Positions 42,423-50,455 are shown, counted from the stretch's first letter. The stretch: DNA of 64,000 bases from Mucilaginibacter rubeus (GCF_003286415.2 NZ_CP043450.1:6882001-6946000), one strand, 5' to 3'. Numbers and translations: made by a program. Notes: generated from the sequence alone by a model not told the origin.

Positions 42423-43557
42423 GCTGGTTGCAGAAATTAAAGAGGGTAATTCCCTGTTTCAAAAACCGGTAAAAGAAAATGGCATGCCTGCCTTTGTCAA
42501 ACCGGTGAATCCCATTACCGGCAAAGGCTACAGCGCAATGAATGCGCTGATCCTTGGTATGCAGCGCCATGACGACCCCCGTTGGATGTCAGCCGATGCT
42601 GCACGTTATGCCGGGAATTGGGTCAAAAAGGATGAAAAAGGCACGATGATCGAGTTTCCGAAAACAAGCGATATTCAGGCCATTCGTACTGCCGAGGGCA
42701 AGGTTATCAAAGATGATGCGGGCGTAACACAAACCAAAACTGTCGAGTTTGATAAGCCGCAGCGTGGTCAGGCTTTTTTGTTCAATGGAAGCCAGTTGAA
42801 TGACTTACAGCCATTAGAAGAATTTTTGGCCAAGCAAAATGAGGGTCAAACCCTGTCATCCATCGAGCGTGCGGCCAAACTGATTGAAGACAGCAAGGCA
42901 GTGATCATCCATGGCGGCCAGGAAGCGTATTATGACAAACAGCGGGACGCTATCTTCCTGCCGGAGGTTGAACAGTTCGAGAATGAAACCAAATACTACC
43001 AGGCTGCCATTCACCAGCTGGCACATTGGAGCGGCCATGAAGACCGGTTAAACCGTCCGATGGAGGGCAAGTTTGCCTCCCTGGATTACGCCCGTGAAGA
43101 ATTACGTGCGGCAATTGCAGGAATCCTGATCGGTGGTGAATTAAATATCGGCCACAACTTCGGGCAGCAAAAGGCTTATATGAGCAATTTTGCTAAAATC
43201 TTAAAGGATGAGCCTTTTGAAATTGCCAAAGCTTCCAGGGATGCGCAAAAAATAGCCAACTTATTATTGGGTGTTTCCCAAAAGCGGGAACAAAAGCAGG
43301 GAGCCGAGATGCCTGGTTTTAAGAAAGGCGACGAGATCGCTTATATGGATACCACCTATAAAGTGCTGGAAACCTACAAAACCAAGAGCATTAAAGTGGA
43401 AGATGGCGAAGGCGCGCGTAAAGTACTAAAGCCGGATTACGGACTTTATAAATCCTTACTGGAGGCGAAAACCAATCCTCGTGAACCGGAAATGGTTTTA
43501 GAGGAAGAACAGGGCCAAGCCGAGGAACAGGGGCAACAACAAAAAATAGGGCGTTAA
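42379..43557 (+). CDS. ArdC-like antirestriction protein with altered zincin motif, KIGR tail
   Basis: A 392-residue protein. The N-terminal ArdC-N domain (about 10-140) has 'NPITGKGYSAMNALIL', 'DDPRWMSADAARYAGNWVKKDEKGT'. The zincin-like part contains 'AIHQLAHWSGHEDRLNR', where residues 212-216 read H-Q-L-A-H instead of the HExxH of active metallopeptidases, and 'YAREELRAAIAG' as third-ligand region. ArdC proteins counter restriction of entering DNA, and ArdC of plasmid pSa is reported to be carried into the recipient. The end is 'EEQGQQQKIGR'. The E-to-Q change suggests a non-catalytic mode. Confidence 0.82.
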   Translation: MSKNFKALPIQLSDKLVAEIKEGNSLFQKPVKENGMPAFVKPVNPITGKGYSAMNALILGMQRHDDPRWMSADAARYAGNWVKKDEKGTMIEFPKTSDIQAIRTAEGKVIKDDAGVTQTKTVEFDKPQRGQAFLFNGSQLNDLQPLEEFLAKQNEGQTLSSIERAAKLIEDSKAVIIHGGQEAYYDKQRDAIFLPEVEQFENETKYYQAAIHQLAHWSGHEDRLNRPMEGKFASLDYAREELRAAIAGILIGGELNIGHNFGQQKAYMSNFAKILKDEPFEIAKASRDAQKIANLLLGVSQKREQKQGAEMPGFKKGDEIAYMDTTYKVLETYKTKSIKVEDGEGARKVLKPDYGLYKSLLEAKTNPREPEMVLEEEQGQAEEQGQQQKIGR

Positions 43558-43558
43558 C

Positions 43559-44329
43559 ATGAACCCGATAAAGTTTCACGAAGATGATCTCCCGGTCAAG
43601 GATCTGGAGACCATTGGACTGGCCTCAGGAGGTCAGCTCCTGTTAAACGTCGATGACCTGAAAGCCTTGCTTTCAGGTCGCCGCACAAGCTTAATGGAAT
43701 TGCATGACCTCGAAGCCGAAAATATCAAGATCAAATCTATCAATGCGAAGATATCATTGAAACCTAATGAAAAGGGCCAGCTTGATCTTTTGATCCATCC
43801 GATTTACCGGGATGCGGAGATCCCTGATCTGTTGACCAATAATGAAGCCCTGCAACTGCAAAAGGGTGAGGTAGGCAGCGTACTAAGAATTACCCTCGAT
43901 AACCATGGCAATAAAAAGGAAATGCTCGTTGAATTTGATCCGGAAACAAAAGAGTTTATCGTTTCGGATACGGAGAAGATCCTGGCCCCTGATATGGTCA
44001 ATAACGAATTCCTGACCCAGGCTCAAAAAGAGAACTACCGGAAAGGCAAGGAAGTGCAGGTACCGGACGGCACCCGCTTCAGCTATTCGGCAATAGACAA
44101 GCATGGCATCCGCTCCAATAAACTGGCACTGGTTGCATCCATCCTGATGGATGGCGGTTTATCCTATATGGTTTTTAAAGGGCTGAATGCCTTATTCAAC
44201 CAGAAACGTGACCAAAAGGCTGCTGAGAAATTGAGCCCCGGTTATTACCAAGCGATCAAGGATATTGAGAATCAGCACGGATTTAAACCGCATCAGTTTG
44301 AACGCTCCCAACATCGCAACGGCAGATAA
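43559..44329 (+). CDS. DUF4099/DUF3945-type ICE protein, HRNGR tail
   Basis: A 256-residue cytoplasmic protein. The N-terminal DUF4099-like part reads 'LPVKDLETIGLASGGQLLLN' and 'LKALLSGRRTSLMELHDLEA'. The middle DUF3945-like part has beta-strands ending 'KKEMLVEFDPETKEFIV', followed by 'RKGKEVQVPDGTRFSYSAID'. A C-terminal helix-rich part ends 'RSQHRNGR'. Proteins of this kind are encoded in many Bacteroidota mobile elements, often beside topoisomerase or ArdC genes, and have no established activity. It starts 1 bp after the ArdC-like gene. Confidence 0.65.
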   Translation: MNPIKFHEDDLPVKDLETIGLASGGQLLLNVDDLKALLSGRRTSLMELHDLEAENIKIKSINAKISLKPNEKGQLDLLIHPIYRDAEIPDLLTNNEALQLQKGEVGSVLRITLDNHGNKKEMLVEFDPETKEFIVSDTEKILAPDMVNNEFLTQAQKENYRKGKEVQVPDGTRFSYSAIDKHGIRSNKLALVASILMDGGLSYMVFKGLNALFNQKRDQKAAEKLSPGYYQAIKDIENQHGFKPHQFERSQHRNGR

Positions 44330-44334
44330 TACCA

Positions 44335-44931
44335 ATGAACACCATGTTAACAAGGCTTGGAGTACCACCGGAACTCCAGGCCTTTTTTAATATTGACGAT
44401 GATTTGGACTTTGATTATTGTGATGCGTATGAACATTGTGGCGAGGGCTTTCATAAGATTCCGACAACCCAAAATCTTTGGGTGGCTGGAAATAACACCG
44501 CCTCAACAGTGATCATTACCTATTCCGTAATGGAGGCCATCGCGTTTCTAACGCTTCACCGTCACCGGTATCCACGGTTGGAGCAATTGGCAGTCGTGGC
44601 CATTGGAAACAGATTTTATAAAGAACAGGCCAATTGGATCAGGGAGAACTTTCGCGGGAGAAAATTTGTGCTTGTTTTTGGTAAAGACCTTATTGGTCAT
44701 CTCACCGATATCAAATTAACAGCCGGAATAAAGAATTTGAACATTAGGATATTTCATTCCGAAAATCAAATTTTGATTTACCGGGGTAATTTATTTCGGG
44801 CCTTTGATCAGGAGCGGATCTCCCTTCATGCTTTCCAGGAAGCCTTTAGTATTCGGCCACGTTTCCGAACCGGTAAGCCGGTACAATCATTAACTTTTTT
44901 AGATCAATTAAAACATGACGCAGAACGATGA
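44335..44931 (+). CDS. Unknown protein with possible degenerate Toprim-like fold
   Basis: A 198-residue protein, no signal peptide. A central alpha/beta part ('TVIITYSVMEAIAFLTLHRHR', 'LAVVAIGNRFYKEQANWIRE', 'KFVLVFGKDLIGHLTDIKL') has a strand-Glu-helix, strand, strand-Asp order reminiscent of Toprim domains (compare E-A and F-G-K-D-x-x-G), but the second acidic Asp of DxD is missing. This is a weak structural guess. It overlaps the next gene by 17 bp. Confidence 0.45.
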   Translation: MNTMLTRLGVPPELQAFFNIDDDLDFDYCDAYEHCGEGFHKIPTTQNLWVAGNNTASTVIITYSVMEAIAFLTLHRHRYPRLEQLAVVAIGNRFYKEQANWIRENFRGRKFVLVFGKDLIGHLTDIKLTAGIKNLNIRIFHSENQILIYRGNLFRAFDQERISLHAFQEAFSIRPRFRTGKPVQSLTFLDQLKHDAER

Positions 44932-45373
44932 TATTTTATTAAAGCCAGCAATGCTGTTTGCATTCCTGAAGGCTTTGCCGCTGATGTTGCTGGCCATCAC
45001 TTTTCTCTTACTGGCCTGGTGGCTGTCGCCTTATTTTATCCTTTTCAGCCTTGCGGTTTGCGGCGTAGCCTGGTACCGGCTGTTATACATCCGCAGTTTT
45101 CAATATTTGATCACTACGGAGTATATCCGCATGACGCGTGGTATATTCTTTAAGCGTGTTGACCAACTGGAAATGTTCAGGGTGAAAGATTACATAATTA
45201 CCCAATCGTTTATTCTCCAACTATTTAAACTCATGTACCTGACACTGAAAAGTACTGACCCTGAAAACCCAGTAATCCAGTTTATAGGAATCCCTGAATC
45301 TGCCATCACCGACACCATCAGGGATAGGGTGCAACAGTCTCGTCATCACAATAATATTTACGAATTAAACTGA
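44915..45373 (+). CDS. Bacterial PH-domain (YdbS-like) membrane protein
   Basis: A 152-residue inner-membrane protein. Two close hydrophobic helices ('ALPLMLLAITFLLLAWWLS', 'YFILFSLAVCGVAWYRLLY') are followed by a bPH_2 (PF03703) domain: 'YLITTEYIRMTRGIFFKRVDQLEMFRVKDY' and 'YLTLKSTDPENPVIQFIGI'. The role in an ICE is unknown; it may help localise the mating machinery or respond to envelope stress. It is the last gene before a change of promoter region. Confidence 0.75.
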   Translation: MTQNDDILLKPAMLFAFLKALPLMLLAITFLLLAWWLSPYFILFSLAVCGVAWYRLLYIRSFQYLITTEYIRMTRGIFFKRVDQLEMFRVKDYIITQSFILQLFKLMYLTLKSTDPENPVIQFIGIPESAITDTIRDRVQQSRHHNNIYELN

Positions 45374-45390
45374 TATATACTTGAAAATTG

Positions 45391-45424
45391 CTAATTTAAT
45401 TAGTAATTTTAATCAATAAATTTG
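45391..45424 (+). promoter_or_regulatory. Possible promoter with overlapping palindromic operator
   Basis: A 13-bp palindrome CTAATTTAATTAG (45391-45403) lies just before TAAATTTG (45417-45424), an exact TAnnTTTG -7 element. The -7 element ends only 4 bp before the ATG at 45429, which would give an almost leaderless transcript if that ATG is used. Confidence 0.35.
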
Positions 45425-45428
45425 AGTT

Positions 45429-45707
45429 ATGAAAGCCATCGTCCGAAACATTTTATTAGCCTGTTTAATATCCATGTTTGCCTTTTTCGGGGCAGTAGCC
45501 AGAAAGCACGCTAAGGATAAAATGACCAAAGCCCAGAAAGCTGAAGCCAGGAAGGAAACATTAACCTGTTTATCTGTGGCATTTTTAGCTTGTGGTGCCT
45601 GCGCCTGGCGCTGTAATATCCTTTATAAAAGGATCAACGAAGAACGGGAATACCAGCGCAGGTTCAATGAGTATATGCGTAATTCAGCATTTAACAGGGA
45701 GTATTGA
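45429..45707 (+). CDS. Small membrane/exported protein, unknown
   Basis: A 92-residue protein with an N-terminal hydrophobic segment ('ILLACLISMFAFFGAVARK'), a basic linker and a second hydrophobic, Cys-rich segment ('CLSVAFLACGACAWRCNIL'), then a charged tail ('KRINEEREYQRRFNEYMRNS'). Two membrane helices are likely. I recognise no family. It is followed by about 190 bp without a gene that holds a GCGGAC/GTCCGC hairpin near 45756-45772. Confidence 0.5.
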   Translation: MKAIVRNILLACLISMFAFFGAVARKHAKDKMTKAQKAEARKETLTCLSVAFLACGACAWRCNILYKRINEEREYQRRFNEYMRNSAFNREY

Positions 45708-45896
45708 TACTCGAATTAAATTATCAGTTTGCAGCATCTTAAAGCGGACGTCTTGTCCGCATTCTGATATGGTTTAGGTTAAAAAGTCCGGCGGCAGCGC
45801 TTAGAACTTTTTTCTTTTTTAGACCTCTTATCAGCAACTCATTACTTTTTTAATAGCTGACAGCTCAACTGTAAAAGCATTTCCAACTACAAAATC

Positions 45897-46685
45897 ATGG
45901 AACAAGAATTAGAGATCATTGCCTTTGGGGCGATCCCCTTTGTTATTGACCGGGAGAAACAGGAATTCAGGCAATTTAACAGGCCGGATAACGTCATCAA
46001 ATTTGAGGATTTAAAAAAGGAGGAAGGTTATTACTCAGCACGTTTTGATAACAATGCCAATTATCTCTCCATCGCCCGAATGAATTTTGATTCGGACAAA
46101 ACAGACATCAAGGATGTTTTGCTCCCTGCGCCGATCATTGATTCCCCGGAATTACTAACTGATAATTTCAAGCATGACCTAAATACATCGAGCAATCATC
46201 AGGAATGGGGTTTTTACCTGTCTGACCACGCTACGGCGCTACGCCTTTCAGGGACGTTGCCACATATTGATTTGGCAGGTACCGATTTTACTATCGATTG
46301 GCGGTTGAAACAATTAAGGGAGACAGAGGAACCTTGGAAAAATATTAGTCTTAAGGAAATGGAAATGTCGGACAGCGGGGAAGAATATCTCTGTTTTTTC
46401 AATACCGAAACTCACGAACTATTTGAACCCGATGAAAACCTGTTTGAATTACCGGATAAGGTCGTCGTACTGGAAATACCTTATGAAATAAAACTGGACC
46501 CGGTTGCAGTTGCAAGGGAATATGGGATAGGGGAAACGGATTTATTAACCGACCACCCCTTTCAGATGATATTAGTGGCCAAAGTTACACCGTTATCAGA
46601 AACCGGGCTGTCGAAGTTCATTGAAGATAATAATAAGAGAAGAAACGATCAACAAGATGACCGCGGCCCTAAACGCGGCCGATAA
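45897..46685 (+). CDS. Unknown ICE accessory protein related to 37928 product, KRGR tail
   Basis: A 262-residue acidic protein. It carries two copies of the beta unit seen in the protein at 37928: 'IIAFGAIPFVIDREKQEFRQ' and 'LPHIDLAGTDFTIDWRLKQL'. Other parts show 'SARFDNNANYLSIARMNF' and 'VVVLEIPYEIKLDPVAVARE'. The chain ends 'DRGPKRGR', again a basic Gly-Arg tail. Function unknown. A 64-bp gap separates it from the next gene. Confidence 0.55.
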   Translation: MEQELEIIAFGAIPFVIDREKQEFRQFNRPDNVIKFEDLKKEEGYYSARFDNNANYLSIARMNFDSDKTDIKDVLLPAPIIDSPELLTDNFKHDLNTSSNHQEWGFYLSDHATALRLSGTLPHIDLAGTDFTIDWRLKQLRETEEPWKNISLKEMEMSDSGEEYLCFFNTETHELFEPDENLFELPDKVVVLEIPYEIKLDPVAVAREYGIGETDLLTDHPFQMILVAKVTPLSETGLSKFIEDNNKRRNDQQDDRGPKRGR

Positions 46686-46749
46686 TACATCTTGTAATAG
46701 TTGATCCGCAAACCCAGGGCAAGGGCCGCCCGCTCCACAACATCAGACC

Positions 46750-47730
46750 ATGAAAAACAACAGTTTATTAAACAAAGATTTAGCACTTAACTACGAGCAA
46801 TTTTCCGATGCCATCACCAACGATTTTATAGGCACGGACTTTATTGACCGCCTGGAATGGGCCATGCTCATGATACAGCAGAATTTTAATCAGATGCGTC
46901 TGGCGGAATACCTGCCTGCCGTAACACGCAACCATTTCGATAAAGCGTATCTAATGGCCGGGGGCGAAGATAGTTTAAACAATAATGTAAAATTTTTCAG
47001 GCCATTCACTGATTTGCAGGCAACACCTGATATCTTCCCTGACCTGAACATTAAAGTAATGACGTTCGAGGAGACCATACAACTTAACAAGGTCAAGCAA
47101 CTGGATATCCGCACGAAACAAGCGCTAAGATCTAAACTTCATTACGCCTATGAGATTTCTTCCGCATTCTACAACAAAAAGACAGAGGCATTTTATGGTT
47201 GTAAAAATGGATACGAATTTAACAGGGGCTTTTTCTCTCTACGTACTAAGGTCGATAACGCGGACAAACTTTCTTTCAGCGAAATACCAAATTCTATTTC
47301 CCTGCATCCCAATTATACCATGCCGGCCAACGCGGTCACCTTATTGCCTAAAAAACAAATTGTTGACGTAATGAAGCTGATCGCCATGTCCTACCAGGTA
47401 GCTATGTCAATGTATTACGAGTGGTCCATCTATATCAAGGAATATGACAACATAGGGCTGATTGTGCCAATAGAACCGCAGATACTGTCTGAGCTATATA
47501 AGACGTCGCTCATCAAGTTTGAAAGCAAAAAACAGATGGTGCACTTTGTTAAGGAGCACTATCGGAGAAAGGTTGCTGCACCCGGGGAAGACTATACCGT
47601 TTTTATAAACCGTTATTTGCGCGGTGAACACCGGTTCAATTATCGGGGATTTTATGCAGAAGTTATCCCCCCTAAATATGACCTGGTGCGTGCCAGAACC
47701 AAAAAGAAATTTGTTGACGGTTCGAAATAA
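46750..47730 (+). CDS. Unknown ICE protein
   Basis: A 326-residue protein with no signal peptide or obvious membrane helix. It is rich in aromatic and basic residues towards the C terminus ('YRRKVAAPGEDYTVFINRYL', 'RARTKKKFVDGSK'). I recognise no domain. It lies 5 bp before the next frame and is co-oriented with the element, so a conserved ICE accessory role is likely but unspecified. Confidence 0.6.
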   Translation: MKNNSLLNKDLALNYEQFSDAITNDFIGTDFIDRLEWAMLMIQQNFNQMRLAEYLPAVTRNHFDKAYLMAGGEDSLNNNVKFFRPFTDLQATPDIFPDLNIKVMTFEETIQLNKVKQLDIRTKQALRSKLHYAYEISSAFYNKKTEAFYGCKNGYEFNRGFFSLRTKVDNADKLSFSEIPNSISLHPNYTMPANAVTLLPKKQIVDVMKLIAMSYQVAMSMYYEWSIYIKEYDNIGLIVPIEPQILSELYKTSLIKFESKKQMVHFVKEHYRRKVAAPGEDYTVFINRYLRGEHRFNYRGFYAEVIPPKYDLVRARTKKKFVDGSK

Positions 47731-47765
47731 ACCCTATGAATGAACTGATATATTTGTACATACCG

Positions 47766-48167
47766 ATGGCTGCCAAAAGAAAAGTTAAAAATAATAACCC
47801 TGTAAAAAGAACGTTGCCGCGTTCCCAGCGCCTCCTCCAAGGCAAAAACTGGATTGGGAATTACAATGGTAAGAACATCGTTCGGGGTTACGCCAAACAT
47901 TTTCGGGTCGATTTGCTATGCGCAATCAAGGAACTTAGGCTGCTCGGTGTAATCATAACCGAAAAGTATGAGGAAACAGTTCAGCAAGCTTTAGCAGTTC
48001 ATGCCAGCCAAAAGAAACTGAGGGAAGAACAAAAAGCATCATCAGGTGCCAACGTGTTGGGCGATAGCGATGATAATTTTGCGTTTATCGTTGGCTATAC
48101 GAACGGCGGCGCTCCTTATGGTGTTCGCTGGGATGACATGCCACCCGCTGACGACGATACAAATTAA
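47766..48167 (+). CDS. Unknown basic ICE protein
   Basis: A 133-residue protein counted from the ATG at 47766 ('MAAKRKVKNNNPVKRTLPRS'); an in-frame ATG at 47736 would add ten residues. The N-terminal part is highly basic. The middle reads 'GKNIVRGYAKHFRVDLLCAI' and the end is acidic ('DDMPPADDDTN') after 'FAFIVGYTNGGAPYGVRWDD'. Similar proteins seem common in Bacteroidota elements, but I know no function. It may bind nucleic acid. Confidence 0.55.
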   Translation: MAAKRKVKNNNPVKRTLPRSQRLLQGKNWIGNYNGKNIVRGYAKHFRVDLLCAIKELRLLGVIITEKYEETVQQALAVHASQKKLREEQKASSGANVLGDSDDNFAFIVGYTNGGAPYGVRWDDMPPADDDTN

Positions 48168-48266
48168 TGTGCGGTTAATCTCTTCTTCGCACCTATAAAC
48201 CCGTTTGCCGGCTGATACTATTTTCTGTATACATGGTCTTGCTCAAACGCAGGATTATTCCAGGCT

Positions 48267-48339
48267 GTTGATTGTTCAATCAACAATACTCAATAACCCT
48301 AATAAAATACAATCTACTTATATCAGGTATTAATACCTG
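48267..48339. promoter_or_regulatory. Two palindromes upstream of the excisionase-like gene
   Basis: GTTGATTG/CAATCAAC with a 2-bp centre at 48267-48284, and a perfect 16-bp palindrome CAGGTATTAATACCTG at 48324-48339, both within 130 bp before the HTH gene. They look like operators for a dimeric repressor or excisionase sites. Confidence 0.45.
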
Positions 48340-48396
48340 TCTCATAATAGCGTTCCGCAGTCGCCGGTTACGCATCCAACCTCTTGATTTATCATC

Positions 48397-48660
48397 ATGG
48401 CAATAGAAGTAGTCACTAAAGACGATCTCGAAGCGTTTCGCCAGACGCTGTTGAATGATATCCGCTCATTGTTAGCCAACAATAAACCCGAAGCCAAAGA
48501 ATGGCTCAGGTGTGCAGATGTCCGGAAATTGCTCAAAGTTTCGACTGGCACCATTCAAAATCTAAGGATTACCGGGAAACTAAAATCCCAGAAAATCGGC
48601 GGAATGCATTTTTATAAACTCACCGACATCCAAAATATGCTTAGCGGTAAAAATAATTGA
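48397..48660 (+). CDS. Excisionase-like helix-turn-helix protein (HTH_17)
   Basis: An 87-residue DNA-binding protein. The C-terminal half is a MerR/Xis-type winged HTH: 'WLRCADVRKLLKVSTGTIQN' then 'LRITGKLKSQKIGGMHFYKL' and 'DIQNMLSGKNN'. The N-terminal helix ('TKDDLEAFRQTLLNDIRSLL') may dimerise. Such proteins next to a tyrosine integrase usually act as recombination directionality factors or regulators of excision. It overlaps the following gene and lies upstream of the convergent integrase. Confidence 0.82.
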   Translation: MAIEVVTKDDLEAFRQTLLNDIRSLLANNKPEAKEWLRCADVRKLLKVSTGTIQNLRITGKLKSQKIGGMHFYKLTDIQNMLSGKNN

Positions 48661-48662
48661 CG

Positions 48663-48947
48663 ATGCCTGACACCTACATTATTTCAGAACTCTATGGTAA
48701 GATGTCTGAAGATTCCCGCGTAAGCGTATGGCATATCAGCCTTTATATCACCATGCTTATTTTATGGCAACAAAGCGGGTTCAAAAAACAAGTGAAAATT
48801 TCGCGGAAAAAACTAATGACGAAGGCCCACATTGGCAGTATAACAACCTACCATAAATGTATAAATCAATTATGTGACTTTGGCTACATTCTATACCAGC
48901 CTACTTATGATTGTTATGCGGGTAGCGTTATTGAAGTTATCACTTAG
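48663..48947 (+). CDS. Small winged-helix-like protein
   Basis: A 94-residue protein counted from the ATG at 48663 (an alternative at 48657 overlaps the Xis-like gene by ATGA). The body reads 'VSVWHISLYITMLILWQQSG', 'VKISRKKLMTKAHIGSITTY' and 'HKCINQLCDFGYILYQPTYD', a helix-helix-wing order seen in small regulators paired with excisionase genes in Bacteroidota elements. It may cooperate with the Xis-like protein. Convergent with the integrase. Confidence 0.6.
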   Translation: MPDTYIISELYGKMSEDSRVSVWHISLYITMLILWQQSGFKKQVKISRKKLMTKAHIGSITTYHKCINQLCDFGYILYQPTYDCYAGSVIEVIT

Positions 48948-49025
48948 TTTATTAGGCAGCTTTCGCCTGACCCTTCCCTTCAAAATGCCGTTCCGGCGAA
49001 CTTCCAATCCCTTTACAAACTATTT

Positions 49026-49063
49026 AAGAGGAGTATAAGACTGTACAGTCTTATACTCCTCTT
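49026..49063. terminator. Perfect 38-bp palindrome between convergent genes
   Basis: The half-site AAGAGGAGTATAAGACTGT is followed directly by its exact reverse complement, with no spacer, ending 6 bp before the stop of the integrase gene. In RNA it would be a very stable hairpin for both strands, so a bidirectional terminator is the simplest reading. A protein-binding or recombination site is possible. Confidence 0.55.
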
Positions 49064-49069
49064 GTTTAA

Positions 49070-50305
49070 CTATGCTAATGCGGGCCTTTTCTTAATTAAA
49101 CGCTTCTTCAGCATGTTCATGTCTTCACTCACCTTAAAGTCAAGTGTTTTTGCATAATGCTGCGTTTGCTTTATAGTCGCGTGTCCCAGCATTTTAGATA
49201 CGGTTTCTATCGGTACACCGTTATTTAAGGTCACCGTCGTTGCAAATGTATGGCGAGCAATATGATAAGTAAGCTCTGTTTGAATGCCACAGCAGTCTGC
49301 TATCTCTTTAAGATAGGAATTCATTTTTTGATTAGTCAGTACCGGTAGAACCACTCCATTAACGATACATTTCGGGTGACTGTCGTATTTTTTTATAATG
49401 CTAATCGCTTCCTTTAACAAAGGTATTCTTGATAAAGCATTCGTCTTTTGCCGGTTAATAAAAATCCACTTCTCCCCGTCTACCCCTTTTTGTATATCAC
49501 TCCGTCTTAAGTTTTTTACATCTATATAAGCAAGTCCGGTATAGCAGCTAAAAAGGAAGATATCCCTTACATTACTTAATCTTACGTTTTCAAAATCCTT
49601 TTCGGCTATCCGTTGAAGTTCGATGTCTGTTAATGCGGTTCGCTCCAGGGGCTTTCTCGTTAATTTGAAATTGGAGAATGGGTCGCCCGGCAACCATTTA
49701 CTCTTCACACAGATCAATACGATCTTTTTAAAGTTTACTAAATATTTCATGGTGGTGTTGTGATCGCAATTCCTGACAGTCTTTAACCAGAAAGCATACT
49801 GTGAAATAAATTCATGATCGAGGTCCTTAATATCCCTGTCATCAGCTCCATACTTCCACTTTATAAAATCCCTGGTGTGATTATAAGAAATGTTGTAGCG
49901 CTGCATGGTGCTGGCGGCAAAGTCAACCCCTTGTAATGCTTTCATCTGGGCGTTATGCACACTGAATACTTCCAGGATCTTTTTACGCTTCTCGACATTG
50001 CCGGTAAGTATATCTTTTATCGCCTGTGCGGAAACTTCTCGATCAGCTTCGATCAGTGATCTTTTAGCCTGGTAAATTTGCTGTTCTAATGCATCCAGGT
50101 AATAATTTAATTCCCTGGCATCTTCCCTTGTGCCCACGGCTCTTGCAGCGGAAGAGCTCCATTTGGAGGCTTCCCATTTTCGCTTGGAAGACAGCTCAAC
50201 TGATTTACCATCTACCGTAATCTTTAGGTAAATGTAAAGGGGGCCTTTTTTCTGATTTTTGGACTGTTTCAAATAAAAAAGAAGTCCGAAGCTTTTTTCT
50301 AACAT
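49070..50305 (-). CDS. Tyrosine integrase of Bacteroidota ICE type, lacking the first catalytic Arg
   Basis: A 411-residue site-specific recombinase. The N-terminal part (about 5-100) is the arm-binding domain usual in Bacteroidota integrases. A SAM-like core-binding domain covers about 110-215, and the catalytic domain 220-390. Visible catalytic residues are Lys287 ('NRQKTNA'), His348-x-x-Arg351 ('YHIARHTF'), His375 ('MLGHAT') and the nucleophile Tyr384 ('QTQHYAK'). At the first Arg position the sequence is 'CYTGLAYIDVKNL', with Ala259. CTnDOT IntDOT also lacks this Arg, so this is a known kind of variation. It is transcribed towards the Xis-like gene and lies at the right end of the element. 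Confidence 0.92.
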   Translation of the reverse strand: MLEKSFGLLFYLKQSKNQKKGPLYIYLKITVDGKSVELSSKRKWEASKWSSSAARAVGTREDARELNYYLDALEQQIYQAKRSLIEADREVSAQAIKDILTGNVEKRKKILEVFSVHNAQMKALQGVDFAASTMQRYNISYNHTRDFIKWKYGADDRDIKDLDHEFISQYAFWLKTVRNCDHNTTMKYLVNFKKIVLICVKSKWLPGDPFSNFKLTRKPLERTALTDIELQRIAEKDFENVRLSNVRDIFLFSCYTGLAYIDVKNLRRSDIQKGVDGEKWIFINRQKTNALSRIPLLKEAISIIKKYDSHPKCIVNGVVLPVLTNQKMNSYLKEIADCCGIQTELTYHIARHTFATTVTLNNGVPIETVSKMLGHATIKQTQHYAKTLDFKVSEDMNMLKKRLIKKRPALA

Positions 50306-50407
50306 AAACTAACATTTTAAAGGTTAAACAAATGTCGGTTTAGATCATCATCCAAACAAGATGTCCACGCGCTGGACATGCTCTATATCAATCCGTTATG
50401 CTGTTTT

Positions 50408-50455
50408 CATTGCGTCTTTTTTCGGTTTTGAAATGACGCAATGAATGACGCAATA
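50408..50455. promoter_or_regulatory. Repeated GACGCAAT motifs beside the integrase (possible arm-type sites)
   Basis: A 12-bp unit AATGACGCAATG is repeated in tandem at 50432-50455 (second copy with final A), and the inverted form CATTGCGTC lies at 50408-50416. An additional ATGTCCA/TGGACAT inverted repeat lies near 50361-50379. Such short repeats upstream of the integrase start are plausible integrase/excisionase arm sites within the right attachment region. Confidence 0.4.
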
